Below are positions 9,240-21,759 of a stretch of 64,000 nucleotides of DNA, in pieces. Source of the stretch: Bryoerythrophyllum caledonicum (Eukaryota > Streptophyta > Bryopsida > Pottiales > Pottiaceae). The notes below the pieces were generated by a model. The model was not told the DNA's origin. It was given only the letters and a program-made list of their open reading frames with translations, and did not search any database. The stretch covers positions 21,087,332-21,151,331 of the forward strand of contig OZ020516.1 in assembly GCA_963971425.1 (NCBI GenBank), given 5' to 3'. Both the position numbers and the translations under genes were made by a program. The stretch's first letter is position 1. The number at the start of each line of letters is the position of its first letter.

Positions 9240-11270
9240 CGAGATTAGATGTACGGTTTTTGTACTGTGGTGTCGGATTTGGGGTACGGTCACGGGTTTT
9301 GAGACGAGGAATGCCTTGAAGATGAAGATGAAGACGATGGAGTCGACGCAGATGAGATGCAGCAGCGGAAGAGCTTGAGCTCGAGATCGAGCGGCGGCGG
9401 TGTTGCAGCGACCGCCACGAGCTTCGCATTCGCACTCGCTCCCGGAATTGCTGCGTCGTGGAGCATTTAGAGCCTTTCTACGTCAAGTTGGAGAAAGCGC
9501 AAGTTGATGAGGCAGCAGCGTTTTCTGGTTTTCTGGAGGTGCCGTCCGTGATTGTACCGGAGGCGCTCTGTCGAAAAACCTTGCGTGGAAGCGGAGGTGA
9601 ACATTGTCGCTTCCGAAATTGATGTTTTTCGTGACCTGAGGCGCTGTTTTATGTAGGATTGGAGAGGGAGAGCGCATTGGAGGTGAACATTGCCGCTCTC
9701 TGAATTTGAAAGTAGTCGGAGGTTCTATGTCGTTTAGGATTTGAACCATTGCGTCGGGACTTGAGTTGCTGAGAGCATTTATTGTTTTCTTGTGGCAAGC
9801 CATTGGATTCTGTAATCCGAGGTGCTTCATCGTGTAGGAATTGAGAGCTTGCGTCGCGGCGGCGGCGAGCGGAGCTGAAGTTGCGGGGATGATTTCTCAA
9901 TTTCCTTCACGAAGCAGGAGTTTGAGGTACGTTATTTCAGTATTGCCTTTAACTTTGAATGTAGTTTCCTGGAGTGGGAGTTTTGTTGCTATCGTTCGTT
10001 TTTGTGAAGGTTTGTGTTCTTGGCGCACGGTTTTGATGGAGAGGAGAGTTGAGCAGAAGAGGAGTGAAGTGTTGAAGATTTTCAGGCTGCGGTTGTTTGT
10101 AATTTGTGGAATGGCGCTTGAGCTTGTAGAGCTGAGCTTAAACTAGCGACGTTTCGTCTCTGTCTAACTGAAGGAGCGAGCGAGTGAGCGAGGCTGTAGT
10201 GCATCGGAGATTAAGTTCCTGTGGTAGAATCTCTGTTCTTGATGCATGATGATAGGTACCTGAGCTGTGAATCTGAAGATAGCGCGTTCTTTTTTCGTTG
10301 ATTCGCTGGAATTTGAGGTTCAAATTGGCATTCGTCTCGTAAAAATTGTTGCAAATTTGCAGGCGACAAGCATTCAATTAGACGAAGTTTGTCTCCACAG
10401 AGACTTCTTATCGCGCGATAAAGCTCTAATAAGAGGTAGTTGAGCCTTAGCTGCATAGGCACCTCAAGCTCGATGGAAGTGTATGTGCTATCTCCGTTTA
10501 AACAAGAAGTTGTTCTTGCCTCGCTTTTTGTGAGTACCTTGAGGCTGCTCTGCGTGGTCGTCTGTGTGTACGATTCACAGGCCAGAATCGGTTTGGTATT
10601 GTCTTGGCTCTGATCTGGCGGAAAATCTGCAAGATATTAAGTACATATGTGGTTGCTTAGGCAGCCTTCTTCGCTTCAGGCGTTGGGACTGGTTCTTCGA
10701 TGAGAACAGAAAACCTTATCTCGTCAATTATGCGATTCACAATCAGTTTATGTAGAAGGTTTTCGGCTGTATGTTACCTGACTGCTGCATCCATAGAAAT
10801 TTAATAATCGAAATAGTCATTGCGAGAGAAATGCACACTGATGCTATATTGAGGCGATGTTTTTGCGAATGATGCTCGTATATTTGTGCGGTTAGCACGC
10901 TCTTCAAGATATATCCATATGTTTCCACAGGTTTACTATTCAGACATCTGGGAGTTTTCCCCCTAGGTTGATTAATTGTTGTTGCCTCATTGAGTGAATG
11001 GGTGTCCCACAGTTGAAGGTGAATCGCGTAAGCTTTCAGTTCTTTTACTAGTGTGCACTTATCTGTTGCTGATGTTCTTGTTGTTGTTGTGTGCACAGGC
11101 ATCGGACTGAGCTGATGATTATACTGTAGATATATATGTTCGTGCTTAACGAACGACCTGTTATGGACTTGCATGCTGTAACGACTGGGTCTTTTCTTTA
11201 CGACTGGATTTTTCAATAGCCAGAGCTATCTGTTTTGAATTGCTTTATTAGGTGCACCTGATAATTACAG
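9240..11270 (+). promoter_or_regulatory. GC-rich leader / promoter region upstream of the membrane-protein gene
   Basis: The base composition rises sharply here relative to the transposon-rich flanks, and the stretch holds no transposon signature. It runs directly into the gene at 11.3 kb. An acceptor-like TAATTACAG ends at 11270, and a donor-like GAG|GTACGT lies near 9928. That would fit a spliced 5' leader, possibly with a short upstream coding exon. I cannot identify the transcription start. Confidence 0.4.
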
Positions 11271-11321
11271 TTCAAAACATCGGATATTCCATACTACCCT
11301 CCAAAAGTGGGCCAGGAGATC

Positions 11322-12690
11322 ATGGCACAATGTGTGGGTGCCTTCTGGTGCCAAGGCAGCCTTGACAGCCAATTCTTTCATTCCAGAGCAAACGTTTTCT
11401 CTAGTGTTACTGTCTCTCCGTTCTTGCCTCGAACAGCGTGGGAAGACATGATGCTGCCTCGCCTTTATGTTGAAGGGACTTCGAAGGTGGCGGTAACTTA
11501 TCCGGCAGTTGTTTGCTTTAGAGATGACGACGCTCCTTTTCCAGAGTACTTGGTGGAGAGGAACTGGAGTGACATGAGTGCGCGTACCAATTTGGAGATT
11601 CGTTACAGCCCGTGGGCCGTAGAGATGATGAACGGCTTTGGAAAGAATAACAAGGCTACAGTGAAGGAGAGCACTGGTAGTCTTCTAACCCATCCTATTT
11701 CTAGTATCACACTCGTTCCGAAATTCGAAAGAAATCAACTCTTATCTTATCAACAGGTCCTAAATCCTATTTACGAGGTCTGTACCATTGTCTAACAATC
11801 ATAACGTGCAAGTTAGGAGCAGTTCTAACCACATCATTCATAAAACCCATTGAGCTGTCTTGTTCTTGATATGCGTGTTCTCAAAAGGATGTTGATCTAT
11901 TCATGCAGGTGGGCCTCCTGGGAATGGGAAAGGAGGTGACGATGGAGGTGGTCACGGCGGTGGTGGTGGTGGGGACGATGACGATGACGATCACATATTT
12001 CTGTTGCCTATGCTTACGGTTGCATTCGCAGCGTTTCATTTAGGATACTGTATTGCCATCTGGGTGAAGGACGACAGCCTTGACCTCGAGTTCTTTCGAA
12101 CAGGGCTTGGTCTTTTTGCCCTACTCGCAGTTTCAGCATTACGTCTTCACGCGTAAGTCTCTCCTCTGCTCTGGCTATCTCACTGCAGTGATTGTAGGTA
12201 TTTAATTGCTCTCGTTCCTCCAACCACTAAACGTCTTAACGTATTGTGTAACATCTGAACGTGTAACGTGCCATGTTCTTGCAATTCTAGATCTAAACAC
12301 GATGGTTTTTGTGTGCAGACGAACAGGCTTGGATGCCTACATTCTTGGGCTTGGAGCATCTTTGGGCATAATGGTGTGGACAGGTACGAGAGGACCCCAA
12401 AACTTGTCTGCTCATCTACTCTCTCTCTCTCTCTCTCTCTCTCTATCATGTACTGGATACTGTGATCAATGTTCTCGTGTAAGTGCCTTCCATTTGTAAC
12501 CGTGGGGAAAAAATAGATTACTACTTTTTGCATAGTTATAAAGTCTTTCTCATTAGATTTCTTGCACGGTGGTTTCTGGGCAGGCGAACGCTGTTTAGTG
12601 AAACGAGAGGGAAATACAGCCGGTGTTGTGGCACTTTTCGCAGCATCCATGGCTGTGGTGTACACTGCAGCTCTTTACCATACATTTTGA
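11322..12690 (+). CDS. Unrecognised multi-span membrane protein, probably plastid-targeted (4 exons)
   Basis: Proposed exons are 11322-11676, 11909-12152, 12319-12383 and 12584-12690. All three introns are GT-AG, phases agree, and the joined frame is 256 codons plus TGA. The first about 120 residues are Ser/Arg-containing without an obvious membrane span and could be a chloroplast transit region. They are followed by a Gly-rich then Asp-rich linker (residues about 120-145) of a kind frequent in plant plastid membrane proteins. After it come three or four hydrophobic segments (LLPMLTVAFAAFHLGY, FALLAVSALRL, ILGLGASLGIMVW, VVALFAASMAVVYTAALY) ending in YHTF. I do not recognise the family. The frame stays open upstream to the acceptor at 11270, so the start may lie in an earlier exon. 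Gene structure is well supported and function is unknown. Confidence 0.75.
12419..12444. repeat. (CT)13 microsatellite in intron 3
   Basis: Thirteen uninterrupted CT units 36 bases after the intron 3 donor of the membrane-protein gene. Confidence 0.95.
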
Positions 12691-13004
12691 ACTTGGATGG
12701 ACAACATACATGTTTCACCAGTTATTCTATAAAGCTATAAATCACCACAAATATCAGGTTTCAGGGCTATATTCGCCTCTGAAGACGATACAGTTTGTAG
12801 ATAGGAGCTTCTCATTTAAGTTCGGGGGGTTAAACAGCTCATTGTCACTGTTGCATATTAGCGGTAATTTTGAGAGGGTTAGGATCTTGGTATGTTAGCT
12901 TTACCTCGAGCAACATCCTGAAATGAAACTTCGATGGCGGCCAACTAGTAACTGTCTGGCTCTGATGATGTAAATACAGTAAAAGATGATGCTTATTTAC
13001 TATG
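12691..13004 (+). other. 3' flank of the membrane-protein gene
   Basis: Likely 3' UTR and downstream sequence. No frame or polyadenylation site can be fixed with confidence. Confidence 0.4.
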
Positions 13005-13049
13005 GATAGAACTCCGCCAAAGAATTAAATTATTTGGCGGAGTTCTATC
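13005..13049. repeat. Perfect 17-bp stem-loop
   Basis: GATAGAACTCCGCCAAA (13005-13021) is exactly the inverse of TTTGGCGGAGTTCTATC (13033-13049), with an 11-base AT-rich loop. It may be a MITE relic or a hairpin in the 3' region of the upstream gene. Confidence 0.9.
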
Positions 13050-13296
13050 TGTACAGAGGTTATTATCAGATAGAATGATAAATGTGAAAAAAAATAAAAC
13101 AGTAGAGTTGTTTTAAAAGTCACCTAAAGTTCCAGGCTTAACCCATAAGAGTTTCACTCAAGAAAAACTCCAAAGCTGCCACTATCAACAAGTGGCAAGA
13201 AAATCAGATTTTGAAGTATAATTTTGGACTTTAAACCGTAAGATCTTAAAAGAAGACTTGTATATTAACTTACCGTAATTTTTTGGCTGCAATCCA

Positions 13297-14060
13297 CTGC
13301 ACGGATATGAATATTATAGCGTTTGAAGTCAAGAAAATGGTCCATTTTCTTCCCTGCTTCGAGTGAATCAGCAGAGCTTGGCTTCACTTGGTGTCATATT
13401 TTTGCTGTATACAAGGTCTAAATTCCCATCGTGTTAAGCATGATGTAAGTTTCTTGTACACCAATTTTTAGAGGTAGAGAAGGGGTGTAGCATATTCAAT
13501 ACAAGTGTACAAGGAGTGGCGGTTCAAAAATTGCCAATTCACGTTTTATTTTTTTGTGAACTTGGTAAGTCTTGAAGTGAGAATCCAAATGGTCAATAAG
13601 AACTTTTTTACCAGATATTGTTGTTGAAAAAGTAGAAAGTGAAAAATATGAAGATCTCTAGGTTTTATGTAGAAAAGAAGAAGTTTTTCTGGTACCTTGC
13701 CCGACAATGTGTGAAAATGTTTGACTTGGGTTAAAATGTTTTTTTACACTAAAGACAAGAATTTCTTTTTGACATTTTCAAAGAAGGTAATATTCTCTAT
13801 GTATATGAAAAATCTCAATGTCAATAGAAACTTCTAGCAAAAGTTTTGGAGTTGCATGGAGTCCCCAATTTAACTTTGAAGGCTAATAACTCTCATAATA
13901 TGAATCCAAAAAAAAATTAAAAAAATTCTACAAAGCTCTTATCAAGGCCATCAAAATATAAAACTTTACAAAAATTTAGATTTTTTTATCGAATTTTAGG
14001 AACCTGCCCAAAATGCAAATTGTCCCCCGATGGTTAACTCGGCTCTTAGGGGTTCAGTCA
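13297..14060 (+). repeat. Dispersed repeat R1, copy 1
   Basis: Aligns end to end with 60914-61690. Shared words include CTTCACTTGGT, TACAAGGTCT, CTTGTACACCA, TTTTTAGAGGTAGA and TTCAAAAATTGCCAATTCACG. It ends with AACCTGCCCA, a (here decayed) hairpin region with TGTCCCCCGA, and a CTCTTAGGGG tail. Non-coding, with no long terminal inverted repeat seen, so the class is unknown. Confidence 0.7.
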
Positions 14061-16199
14061 TCACTGATAAGGTTGGATCAATGGAAGAGCTTGATGGTCT
14101 CTCAACTAGAATATTTTTATTAGGTTAGATCAATGGAAGATCTTGGTGGTTTGTAAACTCAACTTAGTACTTCTAGCTCCTTTTTAAAAGGAAGGTCAGG
14201 TCATACTATGAATCTTAGCTACATTATTCCTTTGTTTGATTATTAAAATAAAGAGCTATTTAGGGTTAAATTTGATACTAAAATATGAGAAAAGGAGTCA
14301 AAATTCTTGGTACCTTTGCCTCACTTAAACATAAGTTTGTATTCTCTATTGTTGTGTTGATGCTGATTGTTACACACAAGAAATCGAGTGCCATAATCAA
14401 CATGATATAAAGAAAAAACATACCTACAAAAGTGCACATGTTGCACACGTGCAAGTTGTGGGTTTAAAACCAAAGCCACGTTTGTGGTGGGAAGCCCTCT
14501 CTCGGTTGAACAATATTGTTTTAAATATAGGTCATGTGATTCTCGGGGTGCATCCTCCCATTCCTCCTAGTCAGGTCTCCTCACTCTGCGACGAACGCCT
14601 GTGAAAGGTTTTACATCATTAAATCATGTGGCAGCTATGGTGCCAGAAATGTGCTTTTGATTCAAGAGATGGTGACTTCCATGTGGGTGTTGGCTTTTTT
14701 GGGCCTAACAAATGACCATTTAAGTTGGGATGGGTGCTTGGAATTAGTTGACCAAATACAACACGAGCAAATATAAATCTGCAAAACAACAAGCAAAAGA
14801 AGAAGCCTTCCAAAATTCATCAAGTGTAAGAAAGAATGTTTGTAGCCGAGAGTCTAACCTTGGCTAGAACATTGTTTAACAGAAGGAATTTCTTCCCCGT
14901 GACCTTGCTAACATATACAAATCGTGTTGTTCAGGACTTTCTCAACGAAGCTTGCCAACGGAAGATTCTCATTCTCATGTCATTTTTCATATGAGTGAAT
15001 TCTTGTTAAAGGGGGATTTCACCTCAAGTTCAAGTGAAAGAAAATCTACTCTACGCTCAATCAAACTGATGTTTTAAGGCAGTAAGACAAAAGTCTGGAA
15101 CCGGACTTTTACTGGGTCTAAAACTCCAGATTCAACCTAGATTTGAATCTAGATCTGAATTCAGAGTTAGTTGGAACTTTGGATCCTAGGTTTAACTCAC
15201 AGATCAGGAGTTTTTACACTAGATTACAACAAATCAGACTATACCCACAACAAATCCGGACGTTTTTCTCACTCTAACCTACTAGAATTGTGTAGTTTCG
15301 AGTGGATCGGGCTAGATCTATCTCAGATCTGATGTATTCAAGTCGGATCTACAATACCCACAACCAAGTTTCCCCACAAATGCTCTTTGAACAACAAGAT
15401 CTACTCACACCTTCACAACACAACACAAATTCACAATAAAGAGTAGCAAGTCTTTCTTTACTTCCTCAAACTTCCATAAACCACTTCCATACTCACTACA
15501 ACTCAAGATCCACACACTACCTTTACTTCCTAGCTCTCTAACCACACCTCCACACTCTAAATTCCAACACACCAAGAGAGAGAGAAAAAAAAAGAGCCTC
15601 TGAGTCCAAGAGGGCGGCTCTCTACCCCCTCCAAACCCTAATCCAAGTACATTGAGTTCAACAGATGGACATCAAGAACTACAAGAAGGAGAGGGCAGGG
15701 CATGGAAATCAACCTCTGCCTTGTCGTCAACAAAACTACAAACTCGTGAATTGTATCTACAATCTCTAGTAGCTGTCAGTGGAGAAGGTGCTAATGCGAG
15801 GAGGTTTGCCGTCTTTGCTGCCCAAGGTGAGAACACCAAAGGGTGGGTAGAGAATTAGCCTTCACCATCAAGCTGTGAAGACATGAAAACATTAGAATAC
15901 ATGGAACATATGCCAATTCAAGAAGACCAACGATTACAAAGTGAAACAATAAAAAAAAGCCTTACATACTCAAACGGTTGTTTTTCGTAATCTTCCAAAT
16001 AATGACCTCTTTGCCGAGGTCGGGCTGTGATGCTACAAGTGGAATTGAGGCGGGAGCCACCATTGTAGCTAGCGACTTCAAGAACACTTCAAAGACCTTG
16101 CTGTCACACTCAAGTCCCACGATGTGGCGCCCTATGATACGGCAGGTTGTAATGGAATTTCTTGCATAAAATTGAAATTGAAGCAACGAACGCAGATTC
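14061..16199. other. Long intergenic stretch, probably old transposon debris
   Basis: Starts with words (ATCAATGGAAGAGCTT.GTGGT) that recur in the last intron of the IFRD gene (41400-41460) and, inverted, near 60300. At 15550-15640 an A-rich/GAGAGA tract and an ATG-led short frame follow, but no family could be named. I see no gene here. Confidence 0.4.
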
Positions 16200-17193
16200 C
16201 TTAAAATAATTATGAAATGATAAAAGTTTAGGTGGAAATTACGTACAAGTTGCTACAAAGCATCTAATACAACAACCTAATGCTTTGTCAACACCTCTAT
16301 CAGAATCTAAAGGAACTTAAAGTCCTTCACACGGCCTGCGTACCATGGCTTAGGGTCGTGCATCGCCATAGACTTTGTGGAAGTGTAATTAAACAATATA
16401 TCGAAATCTCCGATATCCAAGCCATATGCCGTGTGCTTTGCCTTCACATTAAACGTGAAACTCTCTTGCATAATAGAAGTCCGGATGAACAATATAACTT
16501 GGAAACGACAAGACTGCAGTTGGAAAGAACAGATTTGAATCAAATGATATGGTACCCATTGAATGAAATATTGAATGGAATTGAATTACTGTACCTTGAT
16601 TGGAGGATTAACTGGAGAGATCAAGGGTAGCTCGTTGATGCTCCACCACTCACGGAGAACCGTAAACTACAACCTAGGGCACACTAAATCATTGCAGATT
16701 GTAACTTAATCGGTTCTGGCATGAACAACAACATACTCCCGTTCTCATGGAAAAATTTCTTTGCACACTCAAAGATGGCTTTAGTGTTCTACTTGGAGTA
16801 CTTGTTCCATATTGAAATATCCATGGAATCTTGAAAGATCATCCAGACCACCAATCCCTTAGGAAAATTTGCCAGGATGTATCAAATTTGAAGTGAGGGA
16901 AAATTCCACCACGAGGCGGCTCAGTCAAGTCATTGATAAGAAGTTAAGAGGAATTCTTCAGTTTCTAAGAAGGCGGATAGGCAGACGGCGACCCTCACTG
17001 ACGTTGAACTTGGATGCAACAACAAATGTTGGAAAATCTTTGTTGGTGGTGAAAGAGACTCCAACTCCATCACGTTAGTATCATCCAACAATAAGATCGG
17101 TGCCGACTGGGATCTAGGGCCTTTCGAAGCTTTTGGAATGGATGCAGCCGACTCCAATGTTGCCGACTGAGAGGGTGTCGCTTGGGAGGACAT
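16200..17193 (-). pseudogene. Decayed transposon coding remnant downstream of module M
   Basis: On the minus strand an ATG at 17193 lies immediately after the end of module M and opens an 87-codon frame beginning MSSQATPSQ. The reading then continues in broken pieces, including a 78-codon piece ending at 16307. Its position just inside a long TG...CA module is what a gag-like gene next to an LTR would show. I recognise no domain, so this is inference from position. Confidence 0.3.
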
Positions 17194-19305
17194 TGTCCGG
17201 TAGAGGGTAGTGCGTTTTGGAAATACGTGAGGTATTTGGCTGCGACTTGAAATAGTCTACTATGGAGTTCTGTCAAATCTTGCAGTCTTCAATCTCCAAT
17301 CTTCAGTCTTCAGTCTTCAAACTCCTTCCCGTAGGCCTATCCTATGGTAGTTTTAGGGGTCAAGGGTAAGGGTGAGTGATAAAAAACCACGGCCTCGGAC
17401 AGGTAAAACGGGATGGCTAAACAACGAGCTGACCGTCCAAAAGATTGATTCTTGAACTTCAAACCCACGGTGATGAGTAATCGTGTCTCACCGATGGGAA
17501 TAACATTAAAGATCAATCATGTGGATCATCAACCCCACTTCATTGCTACAAATATTAAAACTGGGTTTAGTAGTGAATAATCACATAACCCGCAACAATA
17601 TTCACGATGCAAAAATGAAAATAACAAGCCTCCAAAACCGGATAGGAAAAACAGTAAAAAGAAACGAGCCTCCAAAATCGGCTGGGAATAACAAAGCCAT
17701 AAGCCACAACACACGAGTCTTCAATCTTCAATCTTCATATCTTCAAGCCTTCAAGCCTTCAAGTCTTTAAAGTCTTCAAAGTCTTCAAGAATTGAGAAGA
17801 AATCCCACTCAACACTTATCCTAACTACATTCTATACAAAATAAGAAGGCAACAGACCTTCTATTGCTTCTCAACGTATAACAATTGCAAATATTTTTCA
17901 AATTGAAAAATTAATAGCTTTATAAAAAGCTAATAAAATTTCCTATCTTCTGTGTGAATTTCACTTCCAACCAATTTTCCAAGAAATATTGATAGCTATA
18001 CAAAGTCACAGGTTTCAAAATATAAAGGCAACAGACCTACCTCTAATCAAGAACTCATAAATTTTGCTATACAACTCCAATTGATTTGAGTGATAAATTT
18101 TTGAAAAACTAAGAAATAGTTCTATAATGCCTCAAAATTTTCAAATAGAGAAGAAAAAACTACAAAGTTTGGTGGTTGCTCGAATCTCTGCATCTCTTTG
18201 TTGGGTGGCAGTAGACCCTCTTCAACTCACACGTTTGGAACTTTTTTTTCACAACTCTAAATCAAACAAAAGAGATTTTTATGAAAGCGCATCATAAAGT
18301 GAAAAAAACCCTCAATATTTTATTCCAAAATATTTCTTACAACCAGAGTTATGGCCAATCAAACTCACGGCTTTTTACACCCACACACTTCACTCCCAAA
18401 AATATACTAACTTTTATCCCACTCAAAAATCCGACTAAGAAGAAGGGAGAAGATGCCTACCTATCCTCTACACCTCTAAGGTGGGTGGAATTAGCCCATG
18501 TGCACTTCACATGGGTCTCCAAACACCCATTGGTACGGAAAACACCTAAAGGTAAGTTTTTATTTATCTTTTAAGGCCAACAAACCTTTAGAGTTCTAAC
18601 TAGAAGGTAAATTATCCTCTATTTACCATCTTTAAATTTTAAACATTCAAATGGAATACAAAAATACTAATACTAAGTACAAAGCTTGAATAAAAATCAA
18701 GTAGAGGTAAAAATTAAAGTCAAAGAAAAGTGTTATTTCATTTGCAAGAATCTGAGGATGCGCTTGATAGTGATCACGATATAATTTGCATGTTGAGTCT
18801 TTGTCAAAGGATTTACTAGCCCTTGTAACAAATGATGGTGGTCAACGCTTACCTCGATTGGCTTAGTTATGCAAAAATGATGGTCTTTACACATGCTTTT
18901 AAAACTTTCTTCAAATGTTACTTCACAGGTGCTCGGTTCAACACATCCAGTTTGAAGTAAGATCACTAAAGCACGAGCGTCCCTTTAGAGATTATCGTGC
19001 CAATGCTGCTCAACACAAGGTTGTTTCAGCGGACAAGAAGATCCAGCTTCATCCCGTGGGTAGAATGACAATGGTGTAGAAATCGCCGGCTGAGATGATT
19101 GAATTCGCAATTGAAACAAGAAGAACTCTAATTCTACATCCGGTTCAGATTCTAAAATTTGTGACTTCATAAAAACCTTTCAGTTCTATATTTTACAATT
19201 CGAACTTTAAATCCACACACAAATTCTAAAAACTTAAAGGAATACTTTGAATTGGTGAATATTGTTTATAAATTTTGCATTTAAAACAATTCCATGAGCA
19301 ACAAA
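17194..19305 (-). mobile_element. Module M, inverted copy, main part (LTR-like)
   Basis: Aligns on the minus strand with 56351-58650 over about 2 kb. Shared landmarks are the small frame at 18733-19170, the TTGAAGACTT-type tandem words, the AGCCGGATTTGGAGGCT words, and GCAGCCA near the end. The module begins TGTC(C/T)TGATGTAAATA and ends ...CA. Its first 130 bases lie at 23023-23153, separated by the 3.7 kb insertion at 19306. The TG...CA ends and size suggest a long LTR, but no second copy flanks an internal region here. Confidence 0.6.
18733..19170 (-). pseudogene. Small Module-M protein frame, inverted copy, one internal stop
   Basis: Starts MKSQ at 19170 and ends at 18733. The homologous frame at 56601 reads MESQDLESEP. 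The two align for about 150 residues with shared blocks such as DEAGSS.PLKQP.VEQ, ILLQT.CVEP and VNPLTKTQ. A stop after HWHDNL (near 18985) interrupts this copy where the other reads through, whereas the other copy has a stop where this one reads on. Acidic N-terminus, Pro-rich middle, and no recognised domain. Confidence 0.5.
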
Positions 19306-19860
19306 TGTGGGAATCCGTTCCCTCAAGGTTCCGGATATAGCCTTGAAATCTGGAGAATTTTTTTTAAAAAAAAAAAAATAGTGAATAGAGTAGTATAGAA
19401 TAGTATAATTAGGTAGAAATAAGAAATAATGACTGTAGGCCTAATTGGAATCGTTAAACAGTGTTATCTAAGTAATTTTTTGGAAATCCGATGTCCAGAA
19501 TATTCCGGATGACATCCAGATCCGGAACCAACATCATGAGTCCGACGTCATCCGACGGTTGTTCGTTCGTTGCGTTAGATATAAGAGGGGTCAGAAAAAG
19601 GAAGGTGCCACCATTCTTCTTTGTCGTCTTATGTTCTCTCTCTCTTCTTCCCTGCTTTCCGTCTTCTGCTTTGTTTAATCCGGAAGTATTCCGATAGAAA
19701 AGAGTTTTTGTGAAAACAGTGCGTGCATGTGTGACCAGAGAGATTGTGAGGTGGTGAGCAACCAATGATGTTCAGCACCATGGCTGGAACAGGAGACCGG
19801 GCCGCCAGGAACGTGTTTGCAAATAATACCACCGCCGAAGCGCCACCAATATAGAAGGTG

Positions 19861-21759
19861 ATGCCAAAGTACCACACGGACGAGGAGAAAATCAAGATCC
19901 TTAGCAACTACTTGGAGATCATGGAATGCATCGGCCTAAATTCTAATGGAAGTGTCGTGGGGAATCAAGGATACAAACTTGGTGACGGAGTTGATTGGAA
20001 CTCCGGATAACCAATATGATGGCAGCCTTAGAGCGCATCAGGAGCATTGGGCAATACCGGAGTGGAAGCAAACATACAACTTCTGGGACGGAGAGGTGAA
20101 GATAGTGGAGTGGGGACGAGTTGCTAGAAGGGAAGTTCTCTCAAAACGCCGACCCAATAGACGGCTATAGCGCCAGCGATCTCCATGATCCACATGCTCG
20201 GTTAGTCGTCGGGTTTTTGAACCCCATTTTTCATCCAAAGAAGCCAAAACGTGTAGTGTGCAAATCGGCCTGCATGTTTCTTGGAGCGATGAAGGGAAAG
20301 ATCTCCGTAGACTCGACTTCTTTAATGAGTGATCTAGTCGACCGGTTGGTCAAGAACCTTCGGAAGGCGAAAAAGATCGGAACACCTCTTCCGTCATACT
20401 TGACGCATCTGTACGCCAAACATGAGGTATTGACCCTAGCGGAACTAGACGAGTACAAGGAGCTCCTAAGCATTCAGGAGTATGGAGGACCAGAGGTTGA
20501 GTCTGAAGAAGAATCCAATACACCCGACTCTCCAGCTCCCCGTCGACTTGCCAATACACGCAAGAGAAGCAGGTCGGTGACAAAGGAACTAAAGCAGGAA
20601 CCCGCCAACCCGAGCCAACCAGAAGAGGAGCGCACTGATCCGGAAAAAGGCCGATCGACAACAGAGCCCGGCCGGTGCCTCCTGTTGAACTTCCGAAACT
20701 CACCGGTCGTCTAGGTGTGGACATTATGGAGCTGCTCACTCATGTAGCGTGGTGTGTCGCGCTGATCAACCAAACCAACGCGGATGGCATTGATGTCATC
20801 AAAGAGGTCCTACATGGCTTAGGAGTCGAGGAGATATCCGACATCTTTCCTCGGATGAAAGAGCTCAAAACCATTGAAGTCTATCTGAAAATGTTGGAGG
20901 ACCAATATGCCCCTCTCATTCGGGACCGGGCGAGACTCTAAAAGTAGCTTGATGAAACGAAGACGGCCTTGGCGGAAGCGTATATGGCGTAGAAGGCGGC
21001 AGAGAAGCGGGTTGACGCCTCTGCACGTGCATTGACGAAAGTCCGGATCACGCCAGCTTTCCGGTTGATCCTATGAACCGGAGCCTCCTCTTTACGGCAA
21101 AACTAGATAAGGAAGACAAGCTCAATCATGGACAGATCATTTAGTTCCTCCTTGACCACAACCGGAAGATGGAGATGACCTAGGTACGGATGCAGGAGTT
21201 GGTGAGCAACCTAATTCCGGAAGGTCAGGAGACTCGAGGGACCTAAACCGCAGAAGATCCGACGACTCCACTAAGAATCACTACGATTCCGGATGTGACC
21301 GGACCATTTGGAAATCCGGAGAGTTCTCGACAGGAGAAGCGGACGTTGGAATCCCCCGATCGTGCCTCTCCCATGAGTTGGAGCAACTTTCCTCTTCCCA
21401 ACACGGAAACACTGAAGTCATGGAAGAGCATGCTTCCGGAGGGACTCTCCCAAGAAACTCCTCCGACCTTCCTGCTCTCCTTGACATCACCCCCCGACGG
21501 TCGCCGGAAGTCCACTTCACCAGAGATGGTGCGGCCTATGGAAGAAACTGCTAGTCCGAGCGGAAGCTTCCGGGATCTTTTCAAAAGACAGATCGGGGCA
21601 ACTGGAGAACGAGTAAAGAAAGCAATGCAGTCAACGGACGAACCTCCGGTGCAAGCTTCTGGATTCGGATCGAGGCAGCCGAAGCCAATCGGAAAGGATA
21701 TAGAGAATTCACCTAGGCATAGGAGCGCTAGGCTCAAAGAGGTCAAGAAGACTCCCTAG
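19861..21759 (+). pseudogene. Gag-like gene of family N element, frameshifted
   Basis: Reading starts ATGCCAAAGTAC at 19861 and then shifts frame several times. One piece has HWAIPEWKQTYNFW and the next (20121-20714) has FLNPIFHPKKPKRV and TPLPSYLTHLYAKHEVLT. That block resembles proteins annotated in plant genomes as putative plant transposon proteins. A third piece (20675-20941) and a Pro/Ser/Glu-rich piece (21295-21759) follow, the latter containing PSGSFRDLFKR, which recurs as PSGSYRDLVRE near 63815 on the minus strand. No protease, integrase or RT is seen. The family resemblance is from memory and should be treated as moderate. Confidence 0.5.

Noticed and set aside
9841..10146. 101-codon frame in the GC-rich leader region
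   Set aside because: It runs across a good splice donor near 9928 and has no recognisable domain. More likely untranslated leader and intron.
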